Source of the DNA: Photobacterium aphoticum
GTDB lineage: Bacteria > Pseudomonadota > Gammaproteobacteria > Enterobacterales > Vibrionaceae
DNA length: 64,000 nt
Reading direction: 5' to 3'
Assembly: GCF_001029435.1 (NCBI RefSeq)
Contig: NZ_LDOV01000037.1
Location: 124,001 to 188,000, forward strand
Shown: positions 26,333 through 37,100 of the stretch, one piece after another
Position numbering within the stretch: the first letter of the stretch is position 1
How the letters are laid out: every line of letters starts with the position of its first letter
Position numbers and translations under genes: made by a program
The notes under the pieces: model-generated
Told to the model about the DNA's origin: nothing
What the model saw: only the letters and a program-made list of their open reading frames with translations
Database searches by the model: none

Positions 26333-26968
26333 TTAGCCAATGAGTTTGAAATCGGTCGGTGATAGATCAAAACCGGTACTGAGCGCGAGACAGCGTTCGG
26401 CTTGGTTGTGATAAATTTTCTCTTCACCGGAGACCAGCAGGGATTCAAAGACCCCTTCGCCGCAATCACGATCGTAAATCATCACAAACTGATCGGTTTC
26501 TGAAATCGTGCCGTTTTCCAGCCAGGTTTTTTCCGTCATCGCGACAGGACGGCTGTTGTCCCAGACTTTATCAAAGGTTTGATCATCCAACTCCCATTGT
26601 GCCTGAACAATTTGGTTATCTAATAGCACCTGCCATTGCGCATCGGTATCAATGGGGCGAGATTCATAAAAATAGTACAGCTTTACTTCACTGATATCGG
26701 CTTCAGACGGGCCGTGGGTCAGGATCTGAATAAAGCCGTCATCATCGGTGTAATAGCGCAGAATACGGGTCTGTTCGTCTAGCTGGACTTCGCCGACGGC
26801 TTTGATCAGCTGGGTGCGAGAAGCCCCTTCAATGGTCAGTACCGGCTCAATGATTTTGAGTTTGAGATCGTCGAGCTCAAACGCGCCGCCCAAACGCAGT
26901 CCTAAACATTCAGGCCCTTTATCTACAGGAGGTGGGGGCGTAGTTTTCTTTTTAAACCAGTCAAACAT
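26333..26968 (-). CDS. DUF2491 protein (YjfK-like)
   Basis: A 211-aa soluble protein of the YjfK family. The start at 26968 (MFDWFKKKT) is chosen since the longer frame would overlap the upstream channel gene and adds unrelated sequence. It begins 26 bases after the channel stop. The function is unknown; its conserved association with PspA-like and DUF350 proteins suggests a role in envelope maintenance. Confidence 0.83.
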   Translation of the reverse strand: MFDWFKKKTTPPPPVDKGPECLGLRLGGAFELDDLKLKIIEPVLTIEGASRTQLIKAVGEVQLDEQTRILRYYTDDDGFIQILTHGPSEADISEVKLYYFYESRPIDTDAQWQVLLDNQIVQAQWELDDQTFDKVWDNSRPVAMTEKTWLENGTISETDQFVMIYDRDCGEGVFESLLVSGEEKIYHNQAERCLALSTGFDLSPTDFKLIG

Positions 26969-26993
26969 AATGACTCCAACAGTCGCCGGCAGC

Positions 26994-28031
26994 TTAAAGT
27001 TGCTGCCAGTTGAAATTATTGACGCGCTCATCAGCAATATAGAAGAGTTTGCTGCCAGGCGATACCGTCCGATCTAAGCGAGGATTCAGTTCCACCCCTT
27101 CTCCCTCACCATTATCAATGGCGATCAGGATCGCTTCATATTGCTCTTTAAAGAGTAAAAACAGGTTGCCGACGGTGGTCGGTGCCGCATCTTGCGGGTA
27201 GTTCACCGCGTATTGGGTCATACCGTGATGGGTGCTGAGCAGTTCATGATGTAGCTCGCTTGAGCCGGGATCGACCGCTGCTTTGGCGAGCATTTCTACC
27301 GCGACGGACGGAATACATTCGGCATTGGGGCAGTGCGTTTTTAATAGCTGGCCCAGCTTTTCATCGCTGAAATAGGCCAGTACATGGGCTGTTTTATTGC
27401 GGCTGGCACAATAGAGTGCAGCCGTTAGGGTGATGTCGTCTTCCGGGTTATCGATCAAGATACAGCTGGCGTGCTCAATCCCCGCACGGCTCATGCCTTC
27501 CGCATCGGTAAAGCACGGGACGCGAACAAATTCAATTTCACCCGGTAGGGGGTTTTCTATTTCCTGACGGGCACAAAGTACAATCGGGCGACGGCCGCGC
27601 TCTTCATGCTGTAGCATTTTGATGAGGTGCAGGGTGCGTTGTGCGTTCCAGCCCAGCACTAAAATATGATTATTCACAATAAGGCTCCGTTTTCCTTGCA
27701 AGCCACGTTTCCAATAGGTGACCAGTATGCTGGCCATGCGGCCCACGGCAATGGCAAATAAGCCCAGTCCTCCGGGGATCACAAACAGCATGACGATCCA
27801 TTTGCCCAGCGGGGTGGTGGGCGACATATCGCCATACCCGACGGTGGATGCTGTGACCACGAGGTAGTAGATGAAATCGGTGATGGAGTGAATAAGCGCA
27901 TGCTCACCGGCGAGGGCAAGCAGGGCATAACTCAGTACGCTGTAACCGAGGATAATTAGCAGGAGGTTGCGGCCACTCAATGCATGGAATTGACATATCG
28001 CCCAACGACGAAACAAAAGCCAGATTGACAT
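26994..28031 (-). CDS. Two-helix potassium channel with RCK/TrkA-N domains
   Basis: A 345-aa inner-membrane channel. Two transmembrane helices flank the selectivity filter TVGYGD (near residue 65), followed by an RCK-type Rossmann domain starting at NNHILVLGWN (about 120) and a C-terminal regulatory part. The ATG at 28031 is preferred to a GTG at 28040 because AGGAGG sits at the right spacing for it. It lies inside the yjf-like cluster between PspA-like and YjfK-like genes, a position not occupied by a channel in E. coli. The filter predicts potassium selectivity. Confidence 0.9.
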   Translation of the reverse strand: MSIWLLFRRWAICQFHALSGRNLLLIILGYSVLSYALLALAGEHALIHSITDFIYYLVVTASTVGYGDMSPTTPLGKWIVMLFVIPGGLGLFAIAVGRMASILVTYWKRGLQGKRSLIVNNHILVLGWNAQRTLHLIKMLQHEERGRRPIVLCARQEIENPLPGEIEFVRVPCFTDAEGMSRAGIEHASCILIDNPEDDITLTAALYCASRNKTAHVLAYFSDEKLGQLLKTHCPNAECIPSVAVEMLAKAAVDPGSSELHHELLSTHHGMTQYAVNYPQDAAPTTVGNLFLLFKEQYEAILIAIDNGEGEGVELNPRLDRTVSPGSKLFYIADERVNNFNWQQL

Positions 28032-28080
28032 GGATGGCACCTCCTGTGCGGTTATAACGGCTGTCGTACTGGAAGTGGTA

Positions 28081-28767
28081 TTACTGACCTAAGATACGCT
28101 TCAGCTCATCTTCGGCAGAGGCTGATTTGCCGGAGGTGATCCCCGCATCAGCCAGTTTCTTATCCAGCGCACTGCCAGATTGTTCTTCCGCCATTTCGGC
28201 GGCCGCTTCCAGTTGCGCGGCTTTCTCAGCTTGGCGCTGTTTGATGCGATCCAGCGATTCTACCGCCGTGTGCATTTTTGCATTGGCGCCGACGTTCGTT
28301 GCAGAAACCGCTGTTTGCGCTTTCTGCACGGCTTCATTAGCTTTCACCACATCGACTTGCTGCTCTAACTGGCGCAGTTTGTCTTTGGCTTGGCTGATGT
28401 TCGTGCGCATACGCTGCTCAGAAGCAATGAATTGCTCCAGGTAAGCTTGTTCTGCTTGTTGCTCGTTACGCAGGTTCGCCACTTTTTGTGCACACTCAAG
28501 CGCCAGGTCTTGCTGGCCTTTTTCCATGGCGTTACGGGCATGGCCTTCGTATTCGGTGATGCCGTTATTGAAGCCATCGACTTTTTGCTGAGACAGCTTA
28601 CGCTTGGCTACAATACCCACTAATGCTTCATCAGAACGACGTAGCTCTTGCTTCGCTTCACGGATCTCTTGATCCAGAATACGCAGTGCTTGGCTATCGG
28701 CGACTGACTCTGCTGTTTCATTCACGCCACCTTTAATCGCGGTGAACAGTTTCTTCCATACGCTCAT
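28081..28767 (-). CDS. PspA/IM30-family protein (YjfJ-like)
   Basis: A 228-aa protein, almost entirely alpha-helical coiled coil, matching the PspA/Vipp1 family and E. coli YjfJ (232 aa): MSVWKKLFTAIKGGVNETAESVADSQ start and long heptad-rich helices to about 190. ESCRT-III-like membrane-remodelling protein by family. A strong AAGGAGG lies in the end of the upstream gene, whose stop overlaps this ATG by one base. Confidence 0.9.
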   Translation of the reverse strand: MSVWKKLFTAIKGGVNETAESVADSQALRILDQEIREAKQELRRSDEALVGIVAKRKLSQQKVDGFNNGITEYEGHARNAMEKGQQDLALECAQKVANLRNEQQAEQAYLEQFIASEQRMRTNISQAKDKLRQLEQQVDVVKANEAVQKAQTAVSATNVGANAKMHTAVESLDRIKQRQAEKAAQLEAAAEMAEEQSGSALDKKLADAGITSGKSASAEDELKRILGQ

Positions 28768-29165
28768 TATGCAACCTCCTTAAGATGCTCCTGATAAAGA
28801 TCAATGAATGCTTCAACATTGCGGAACAGTGTTGCCACTTCGATCACAATGCTTTCCGCTTTCGACTGAGATGACAGCGAACCAAAGGCTACGTAGTAGC
28901 TGGCGCCATCAATTTCGTTGATCCCAATAGTGGAGAGTGGGAAAAGTTTATGGGTGCGGAGGATTTCGTTGTTTAGCGCATTCACGTCTTTGACGCTGTC
29001 TTGGGCAAAGAGTAGTACTTCCACCACAATTTGCTCACCGGCAACGGCCAAAAAAGCTTCGATGTTATCTTCGTTCTTAAGTACCAGCGTTTGATCGTTT
29101 ACATCAACCTGCCAGCCATCGTGTTCACGTAGTAGTGGGATGAGTTCAGAAACTTGCCACGTCAT
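28767..29165 (-). CDS. DUF2170 protein (YjfI-like)
   Basis: A 132-aa soluble protein, first gene of the six-gene operon, corresponding in position and size to E. coli YjfI. Its stop overlaps the YjfJ start (TAATG), so translation is coupled. The function is unknown. Confidence 0.83.
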   Translation of the reverse strand: MTWQVSELIPLLREHDGWQVDVNDQTLVLKNEDNIEAFLAVAGEQIVVEVLLFAQDSVKDVNALNNEILRTHKLFPLSTIGINEIDGASYYVAFGSLSSQSKAESIVIEVATLFRNVEAFIDLYQEHLKEVA

Positions 29166-29412
29166 AGTAACTACCTTATTGGTTAGATGTCGGTGGAATG
29201 AAATAAAAAACAGGGTGCTATTATTGAACGAAACGCTGCTGTTTTCATCGAAAGCGCGGCTTTTTGTCTGCTTTTGTGGCGATTTTGTGAGGTGTATATC
29301 GGCTTATGATGAAAAGCCATGTTGGACGGAGGGATGAAGATGTAGTTCTGCGACGACACTGACACAGAACGATGGACCCCTTTTAATCATGCAGTGATAT
29401 ATCAATTAACAA

Positions 29413-29664
29413 TCACTTGATGTAGTACCATAGGCGTAATAACAAACCACCTAAAGTCATACCGAGTAATAGTGCCAACTCTAGGCTCACCCCAAGACTG
29501 TAGCAAGAAAATCCCAAAAGTAATCCCATTACGATATTACCCAATAAAGCCTCTCTGTGAGGGATTTTGCTTGTTGTGCTACAGTGTTCACATTTAAATT
29601 CATAACTGTAGCTCTTGTAAAAAGCAATAAACCCAATTGGTCGCCTACATTCATTACAAATCAT
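29413..29664 (-). CDS. Small zinc-ribbon membrane protein
   Basis: An 83-aa protein with two CxxC pairs (CNEC near residue 3 and CEHC near residue 25) forming a likely zinc ribbon, followed by two hydrophobic helices (about 40-78). An excellent AAGGAGGG precedes the ATG. The gene is AT-richer than its neighbours, which may mean recent acquisition. I do not recognise a named family. Confidence 0.7.
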   Translation of the reverse strand: MICNECRRPIGFIAFYKSYSYEFKCEHCSTTSKIPHREALLGNIVMGLLLGFSCYSLGVSLELALLLGMTLGGLLLRLWYYIK

Positions 29665-29914
29665 ATTCCCTCCTTGGTATGAGCTGTCATTTGATTTTTA
29701 GCTAGCTTATCTTGCTATGTATCTCTGGTAACAAATTATCCAAAAATAGACAACATAACGGTTTGGTAACTTCTTGTTGATATCAATTTAATCGTGACAG
29801 ATCTCACTTGATCCACTTTGCATAATTGAAGTTCTTCATGCTGATGGGAAGGTTAAGAGGAATAGCGTGATAGATATTGTGTGGGGAAAGGGGTTACAGA
29901 CCGCTAATAACAAC
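29665..29914. other. Intergenic region, no gene seen
   Basis: About 250 AT-rich bases between the zinc-ribbon gene and the transketolase terminator. It probably holds the promoter of the zinc-ribbon gene; nothing else was recognised. Confidence 0.4.
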
Positions 29915-29939
29915 AAAGCCTGACTTTACGTCAGGCTTT
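29915..29939. terminator. Terminator after transketolase
   Basis: AAAGCCTGAC (29915-29924) pairs perfectly with GTCAGGCTTT (29930-29939), 54 bases past the transketolase stop. The U-tract on the minus strand is weak. Confidence 0.75.
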
Positions 29940-29992
29940 AGTTTTTATGGTTTAGTTTTTATGGCTTGCGTATAGCAATACGAGCTAGTGGA

Positions 29993-32002
29993 TTAATCCA
30001 GCAAGCTGTTTGCTGTTTCAACCACGTTGTCGACAGTGAAGCCGAACATTTCAAACAGTTGCTCAGCCGGTGCAGATTCACCGAATGAGTGCATACCGAT
30101 GATGCGACCGTCAAAGCCTACGTACTTGTACCAGAAGTCCGCGATGCCCGCTTCGATAGCGATACGTGCAGTGACATCTGATGGCAGTACTGACTCACGG
30201 TAAGCTGCGTCTTGCTTGTCGAACGCGTCAGTCGATGGCATTGATACCACGCGCACTGCTTTGCCTGCTTCTGTTAGTTGCTCTGCGGCTTTCACAGCTA
30301 GCTCAACTTCAGAACCGGTTGCGATCAGAATAAGCTCTGGCTTGCCTGCGCAATCTTTCAGGATGTACGCACCTTTTGCGATGTCAGCCACTTGCTGTGC
30401 ATCACGTGGCTGCTGAGCCAGGTTTTGACGCGAGAAGATCAGTGCTGATGGTGCGTCTTTACGCTCAATCGCCAGTTTCCACGCTACCGCTGATTCCACC
30501 TGGTCACATGGTCGCCATGTGCTCATGTTTGGTGTCAGGCGCAGTGATGCGATTTGCTCAACAGGCTGGTGCGTCGGGCCATCTTCACCCAGACCGATAG
30601 AATCGTGGGTGTACACCTGAATGTTCTGCACTTTCATCAGTGCTGCCATACGCATTGCGTTACGCGCGTATTCCATGAACATCAGGAAGGTTGCACCGTA
30701 AGGGACGAAACCACCGTGTAGTGCGATACCGTTCATGATCGCTGTCATGCCGAACTCACGTACACCGTAATGGATGTAGTTACCCGAGAAATCGTCTGCT
30801 GTCAGAGACTTCGAGCCAGACCACATGGTCAGGTTAGAAGGCGCAAGGTCAGCCGAGCCGCCCATGAATTCTGGCAGCATCGCACCGAATGCTTCTAGTG
30901 CATTTTGTGACGCTTTACGAGAAGCGATGTTCGCTGGATTCGCTTGTAGATCCGCAATGATTTGGCTCGCTTTTTCTTCCCACTCAGCAGGAAGATCACC
31001 GTTTACACGGCGGGTAAATTCAGCCGCTAGCTCTGGGTAAGCTGCTGCATAAGCGGCAAACTTGTCGTTCCACGCTGCTTCTTTGGTTGTGCCTGCAGTT
31101 TTTGCATCCCACTGTGCGTAAATGTCAGCAGGGATTTCAAACGGTGCATGGTGCCAGCCAAGGAATTCACGGGCTGCCGCGATTTCATCGTTGCCCAGTG
31201 GTGCGCCGTGACAGTCGTGAGAACCGGCTTTGTTTGGCGAACCGAAACCAATGATGGTCTTGGTACAGATCAGGGTAGGACGACCGGTTTCTGCTTTCGC
31301 TGCTTCAATTGCTGCGTTGATCGCGTCAGCATCGTGACCGTCAACGGCAGGGATCACATGCCAGCCGTACGCTTCAAAACGTTTTGGTGTATCGTCTGCG
31401 AACCAACCTTCTACGTGACCGTCGATAGAGATGCCGTTGTCATCCCAGAAGGCGATCAGTTTGCCCAGACCCAGCGTACCGGCCAGTGAACAGGCTTCGT
31501 GAGAGATACCTTCCATCAAACAGCCGTCACCCATGAACACATACGTGTTGTGGTCAACGATGTCGTGACCGTCACGGTTGAACTGTGCAGCCAGGGCTTT
31601 TTCAGCCATCGCCATACCCACAGCATTGGTGATGCCTTGGCCTAGCGGGCCAGTTGTGGTTTCGATACCCGGCGCGTAACCGTATTCTGGGTGACCCGGT
31701 GTTTTCGAGTGTAGCTGACGGAAGTTTTTCAGATCATCAATCGATAGATCGTAGCCTGTCAGGTGAAGCAGAGAGTAAATCAGCATAGAGCCGTGGCCGT
31801 TGGATAGAACGAAACGGTCGCGGTCAGCCCACTGTGGGTTTTGCGGGTTGTGGTTCATGTGGCTGCGCCACAGTACTTCAGCGATGTCTGCCATGCCCAT
31901 TGGGGCACCTGGGTGGCCTGAGTTAGCTTTCTGTACACCGTCCATGCTTAGTGCACGGATTGCATTAGCGAGATCTTTGCGAGAAAGGGTGGTCTGTTCC
32001 AT
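29993..32002 (-). CDS. tkt: Transketolase
   Basis: A 669-aa thiamine-diphosphate enzyme of the non-oxidative pentose phosphate pathway, cytoplasmic. It matches E. coli TktA/Tkt[22 protein letters not shown] start, [13 protein letters not shown], the TPP motif GDGCLMEG...WDDNGIS, and the Pyr domain with [15 protein letters not shown]. The ATG at 32002 is chosen; the longer frame lacks family sequence. It lies 90 bases after transaldolase on the same strand, an arrangement also found on V. cholerae chromosome II. Confidence 0.96.
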   Translation of the reverse strand: MEQTTLSRKDLANAIRALSMDGVQKANSGHPGAPMGMADIAEVLWRSHMNHNPQNPQWADRDRFVLSNGHGSMLIYSLLHLTGYDLSIDDLKNFRQLHSKTPGHPEYGYAPGIETTTGPLGQGITNAVGMAMAEKALAAQFNRDGHDIVDHNTYVFMGDGCLMEGISHEACSLAGTLGLGKLIAFWDDNGISIDGHVEGWFADDTPKRFEAYGWHVIPAVDGHDADAINAAIEAAKAETGRPTLICTKTIIGFGSPNKAGSHDCHGAPLGNDEIAAAREFLGWHHAPFEIPADIYAQWDAKTAGTTKEAAWNDKFAAYAAAYPELAAEFTRRVNGDLPAEWEEKASQIIADLQANPANIASRKASQNALEAFGAMLPEFMGGSADLAPSNLTMWSGSKSLTADDFSGNYIHYGVREFGMTAIMNGIALHGGFVPYGATFLMFMEYARNAMRMAALMKVQNIQVYTHDSIGLGEDGPTHQPVEQIASLRLTPNMSTWRPCDQVESAVAWKLAIERKDAPSALIFSRQNLAQQPRDAQQVADIAKGAYILKDCAGKPELILIATGSEVELAVKAAEQLTEAGKAVRVVSMPSTDAFDKQDAAYRESVLPSDVTARIAIEAGIADFWYKYVGFDGRIIGMHSFGESAPAEQLFEMFGFTVDNVVETANSLLD

Positions 32003-32052
32003 ATTGGTTTCCACTGTAGCAATGAATTGCTTCAAATCGAATGAAATAAGAA

Positions 32053-32077
32053 GAAAGCGGCTTTTCGGGCCGCTTTC
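32053..32077. other. Stem-loop between tal and tkt
   Basis: GAAAGCGGC (32053-32061) pairs with GCCGCTTTC (32069-32077). It lies within the operon; with a weak following T-rich stretch on the minus strand it may partly terminate and raise tal over tkt expression. Confidence 0.6.
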
Positions 32078-32092
32078 AAAATCGTAATACTG

Positions 32093-33043
32093 TTATAGAC
32101 GCTCAGCGATCATGGCTTCTAGTTTGCCCTGATCCACTGCGAAGTTACGGATGCCTTCAGCCAGTTTTTCAACAGCCATTGCATCTTGGTTGTGTTCCCA
32201 CAGGAATTCAGCGTGTGTCATTGCCGCAGGACGCGCCTGGATTTCGCTCACTGGTGCCAGTTTCTGTACCACTTCACCTTGTGCTTCTTCTAGCTCTTGC
32301 AGTAGCTGTGGGCTGATAGTCAGACGGTCACAACCTGCTAGCTCAAGAATTTCACCGGTGTTACGGAAGCTTGCGCCCATTACCACGGTGTTGTAGCCAT
32401 GGTTTTTGTAGTAGTTGTAGATAGCAGTAACTGATTCAACACCTGGATCTTCTGTTGGTTCGAAATCACGGCCTTCTTTGGCTTTGTACCAGTCCATGAT
32501 GCGGCCAACGAATGGTGAAATCAGGAATACACCGGCTTCAGCACAGGCACGCGCCTGAGCGAAAGAGAACAGTAGAGTCAGGTTACAGTTGATGCCTTCT
32601 TTTTCCAGCACTTCCGCTGCACGGATACCTTCCCACGTTGATGCCAGTTTGATCAGGATGCGGTCATTGCTGATGCCTGCATCGTTGTACATTTTGATCA
32701 GCTGACGTGCTTTGGCAATGCTGCCTTCTGTGTCGTAAGACAAGCGTGCGTCAACTTCTGTTGAGATACGGCCTGGTACTACGTTAAGGATTTCTTTACC
32801 GATGTTTACGGCCAGCATGTCACACGTATCAGCGACTTGCTGATCTTTGTCGTTGCTTTGCGCTTTCGCGTAAGCAATCGCTTGATCGATCAGTGGTGCG
32901 TATTCCGCGATTTGAGCAGCTTTCAGGATGAGAGACGGGTTCGTTGTCGCATCTTCTGGTTGGTATTTGCTGATTGCTTCAATATCGCCAGTGTCAGCAA
33001 CAACGGTAGTGAGTGCGCGTAGTTGTTCTAATTTAGTGCTCAT
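32093..33043 (-). CDS. tal: Transaldolase
   Basis: A 316-aa class I aldolase, length as in E. coli TalB (317). Features: [20 protein letters not shown] start, DATTNPSL, the Schiff-base lysine in [16 protein letters not shown], and [19 protein letters not shown]. The start at 33043 matches the family. First gene of tal-tkt. Confidence 0.96.
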   Translation of the reverse strand: MSTKLEQLRALTTVVADTGDIEAISKYQPEDATTNPSLILKAAQIAEYAPLIDQAIAYAKAQSNDKDQQVADTCDMLAVNIGKEILNVVPGRISTEVDARLSYDTEGSIAKARQLIKMYNDAGISNDRILIKLASTWEGIRAAEVLEKEGINCNLTLLFSFAQARACAEAGVFLISPFVGRIMDWYKAKEGRDFEPTEDPGVESVTAIYNYYKNHGYNTVVMGASFRNTGEILELAGCDRLTISPQLLQELEEAQGEVVQKLAPVSEIQARPAAMTHAEFLWEHNQDAMAVEKLAEGIRNFAVDQGKLEAMIAERL

Positions 33044-33564
33044 GTCTGTCGACCTCATGCGTGTGGGCTGTGTTTCAATGCTAGCTGAAATATAGGCCAG
33101 CAAAACCATTGTTACTTATTCTTAACGGCTACGCTGCAATCCAAAAACAACCTTGGTGAGCGGATGAGTCACGTAAGAACATTTGATGAATTGATAATTA
33201 GCATTTTCAAAATAATTGTCAACGACAAATCCGGCTAACTCATCGTTTAGTCACACGATTTATGACGACCATCCCGCAAAGTGGTATTCGATAGGATTTT
33301 TTGGCCAGTTTTCAGGGCGTGTACAGGGTAAAAATGAGTGAGCATATGATCATGCTTGTGATCATTTGACTTATCTGCGGTGACAGAGTGAGCAAGATCT
33401 GCTGCGTGTTTATCCAGTGCAGATGGTGTTCTGTCGCGCATTAAGCGGAATAGGTGACAAATGGTGGGGTGTTGAGAAAGAAACGCTTGCTGAGTGGAAG
33501 GGAAAAACAGGTACAAACGAGCGAGGGGTGAACAAAGGCCACGCAATGACGTGGCCCCTGCCAG
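33044..33564. other. Intergenic region upstream of tal
   Basis: About 520 bases with no supported gene; probably the tal-tkt promoter and the 3' region of the DUF3016 gene. A 99-codon minus-strand frame at 33247-33546 lacks a ribosome site and family features. Confidence 0.45.
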
Positions 33565-34092
33565 TCAGAAGGTTTTCTTTGCCCACTCTTTGATCATTTG
33601 GTTTTCATACGGATAGGGACGATCGCGTGCCAATCCGATGACTTTGCCTTGGTAGCCCAAACTACTGAGATCGGCATCCCCTTGTGTGACAACATTGTCA
33701 CCGTCTTTCACCACGTAGGTGAAGGTGATGCGGGGTGGGGTATTGTGATCGAGGACGCGCACATCCCGTGGAATATTGACCTCCCCGGCCAAATCCAGAT
33801 TCGTGACGGTGACTTGCAGGGTCTGGCCGTCAGGGAGGTAGCGTTTCACGTTCTTGCTGAAAGATTGCGTCAGGTATTTAAAGGTACTGGCTTCAAATTT
33901 GGACTGACTGCCTGTGGCGGCCTGAATGTCGCGATAGTTTTGCGGATCTTCCCATGTGACCTGTACCGGTGGCACATCTAATGTGGGATTGCCCTCGTCG
34001 TGTGCCATGGCACCGCTGCTGAATACCGCCCATAAAGAGGCGCTGATCCAGGTTGCACTAAACAATGACACACTGGGTAAGATTGATCGCAT
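33565..34092 (-). CDS. DUF3016 exported protein
   Basis: A 175-aa protein with a cleavable signal peptide (AMA near residue 30) and the DUF3016 pattern: VTWEDPQNYRDI, a conserved YLPDGQTLQVTVTNLDLAGE and a terminal YPYENQMIKEWAKKTF. Periplasmic, function unknown. The ATG at 34092 has GGAGG upstream. It begins 23 bases after the hybrid kinase and is probably cotranscribed with it. Confidence 0.82.
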   Translation of the reverse strand: MRSILPSVSLFSATWISASLWAVFSSGAMAHDEGNPTLDVPPVQVTWEDPQNYRDIQAATGSQSKFEASTFKYLTQSFSKNVKRYLPDGQTLQVTVTNLDLAGEVNIPRDVRVLDHNTPPRITFTYVVKDGDNVVTQGDADLSSLGYQGKVIGLARDRPYPYENQMIKEWAKKTF

Positions 34093-34115
34093 AGGAACCT
34101 CCGACTGCATATTGC

Positions 34116-37100
34116 CTATGGATTCAGTTTATGCCGGATTTCACTAATCAGCGCAGAGAGTGCCGTATCCAGTGTCTTGATATCGCAATCATTGGGTTGT
34201 TGTCGTTGTTTTACCTGCTTTTCTACTTGTTGAGCTTTGTCATAAACCTGATGGGCTGAGATGCTGCCTGCTGCCCCTTTCAGGGAATGGCTGATCAAAA
34301 TCGCCTTATCAAAATCCGCGTCTGTTAATGCGACGCGCAGACGTTCAACATCTTGGTTGTGCTCTTGGCAGAACATGTTCAGAAATTCCGCCACAATGGC
34401 ATGGTCGTTATCCATTAAATCCAGCAAGGCATGGATGTTCAGGGTGGTAAATTCCAGCGGCACAGAGACTGCAGCGTCAAAGGTCGACGGTATGGCCACT
34501 TCAACGTCACTTTTCGTCTCTGGGGCTAAGGTGGCGGTGGCCAGCCCGTTTGTTTGTTGTGGCTTGCCGTTGCCGTTGTTGTAGCAGGGCTTGGTGGCGT
34601 TATGGTTTGCGGTATCCTGCTTTGTCGCCGAGTGCGGCTGTGTAAGGGGAGAGCCTTGTAACAACGCGGCCGATGATGTGGTTTGACACAGGCTTTGTGC
34701 GTTAATGGCCGCATGGGGTGAGGCTGCGTCTCGGTTTGCCCCTGGGATGTTGTTAGGCTGTATCTCGCCATTGTATTGTGCAGTGCGCTGTTCAGCATGC
34801 TGTCGGGCGTTGTCCCGTTGTTGTTGCTCTGCTTCGCGCGCATGGTACATAGCGGTGATTTTGCTTTTGAAACGCTGTAGTGCATCCACCAGTTTTCGCT
34901 CGTCCAGTGGCTTGGTGATCACGCACTGCGCACCGGCATCAAGCATTTTACGCTGCGTTTCAGCAAATACATCGGCCGTACAGGCAAAGATCGGAGTATC
35001 ACACGATGGTGCCGATAATTTGCGAATACGGCCAATGGTTTCGATACCGTCCATCACCGGCATGTGATTGTCCATCAGAATCAAATCAAAATGGCGTTGT
35101 GCCAGCATCTCCAGCGCCTCGGCTCCGTTATTGGCCACAGAGGTGATGAATTGACGTTGCTTGAGGAAACTGTCGATGATCAGCACGTTAAGCGGGTTGT
35201 CTTCCACAATCAGCACATGCAGGTTCGCAAAGTCTCGGCTGTCGAAATCAATGTCTTCGTGCTCTTGGGCAATGTAGTGGCCTTCGACCAGCGGCAGTAC
35301 CACGGTAAAGGTGGAACCGATGGTTTCAAGGCTGGAGACGTTGATATCTCCGTCCATGATGTTGATCAGTTGCTTGACGATGCTCAGTCCTAAACCGGTG
35401 CCGCCAAAACGTCGGCTGGTGGAGGCTTCGGCCTGGGCAAACGGGTCAAAGATTTGGGTGATGCGATTTTTCGGAATACCGATCCCGGTGTCTTTCACAG
35501 TAATGGTGAGCTGAGGTCGGCGGCTGTCGAGGGTTTCATCCAGACTCAGGGTGATATCTACCCGACCTTTTTCAGTAAATTTAATGGCGTTACTGAGCAG
35601 GTTAAATAAGATCTGGCGAATGCGGGCTTTGTCGGCAAAGAACCAGCGGCGCTGATCAAAATCACAATGAATTTGGAAGCCGATGCCTTTTTCCTGTGCC
35701 AGTGAGTGATAGGTACTCTCAATCGTGCCCAGTAGATCGGTGAAGCAGAAATGGGTCGGGTCGAGTACCAGTTGGCCTTGCTCGATTTTGGAGAAATCCA
35801 GTATGTCGTTCAGCAATGACATCATGTGCTTGCCAGAATCGAGCAGAGTGCGCAGATGCTGATCTTGCTCTTTGGTTAACTCTGTTTTCAGCAGCAGCTG
35901 AGTCAGTCCCAACATGCCGTTCATGGGCGTGCGGATCTCATGGGACAAGTTCGCCAAGAAGGCAGATTTGGCGCGGTCTGCCGATTTGGCTTTGTGCAGC
36001 GCCAGATTGAGTTGCTGGGTATCGTCAGCAATCTTTTCCGCCCCTTGATTGAGTGCATCATGCAGTACCTGAAACTCTTGCGGGCCACGGAATGATTTAT
36101 TGCGGCTGTAGTTGCCCAGTTTAAATTGCGCCGCAAAACGGGACAGGTTCGCAATAGGTTCGGTGATATGACGGGTCAGCGCCAAGGCCAGTATCATCAC
36201 AATGCCCGCAGTGAACATCAGTGCGGTCAGGAACCATTGCTGCAAGTAATCCAAGGTGGCCGTTACCGCATTTTTCGGTGTGACGGAGACCAGTGTCCAT
36301 TGCGGGAACCCCGGCTCAGAAAAAGTCAGTGGCGCTAAGGTCGCAACCATTAAGGCATCATGGCGGTTAGCGTAACTTAACAGGGGAGAGCGGCCTTTGG
36401 CTTTATCCGTTACAACGGGCTTTTGCGCCGGTAGCGAGGTGTCCATTTCGCTGGCTAACGACACGGTAAAGGTGTCTTCCGGCTCGGGCTGCAGTTGCGT
36501 TTCTATTTCAGTGCGATTTTGGGCATAGAAACGGGAGAAATCGGTAAAGGCGTTAAGTTGCTGACCTTGGTGACGGCCAGAAAGTACCACTTGCCCTTCT
36601 GGGTTGATGAGCATGACGTAATCGGTGTCACTGCTTCGCTCGCCCAAGAACGTCAACTGGCTGTTGAGCTCATCCAGCTGGTATTTGATCAGCAAGAAAC
36701 GTTGGCTTTCATCACTGTTGGGCAGCGCGTTATCAATCGGACTGATGACGTAGACGAAGGCTTTATTGTTGGCGAACTGCGGCGAGGAAAACAACCGGTC
36801 GCGATCCCCTGAAATAAGATCAGGGATCTCACGCAATAATGGCGTCAAACTCTTTTGGGAAATGTAGTAGTTAAAGGTGCTCGGGTTGTAGGGGATCGAG
36901 CTGGCGACCGGATGAATACTGCCCTGATGATAGTCAATGACATCAATGCGGCTGAAGCCGGGATCGACTTTCACACTCTCACGCAGGTAATCGGCAATAA
37001 AATTGCCCTGGCTGAGCGCTTGTTCATGGGCCAATTGAAATACCGGTGAACTGGCCAGTTTCTGAATACTGAGCATGCGCTGCTCAAGCACGCCATCCAA

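Noticed and set aside
33247-33546. 99-codon minus-strand frame upstream of tal
   Set aside because: No ribosome site or family resemblance; probably promoter and leader DNA.
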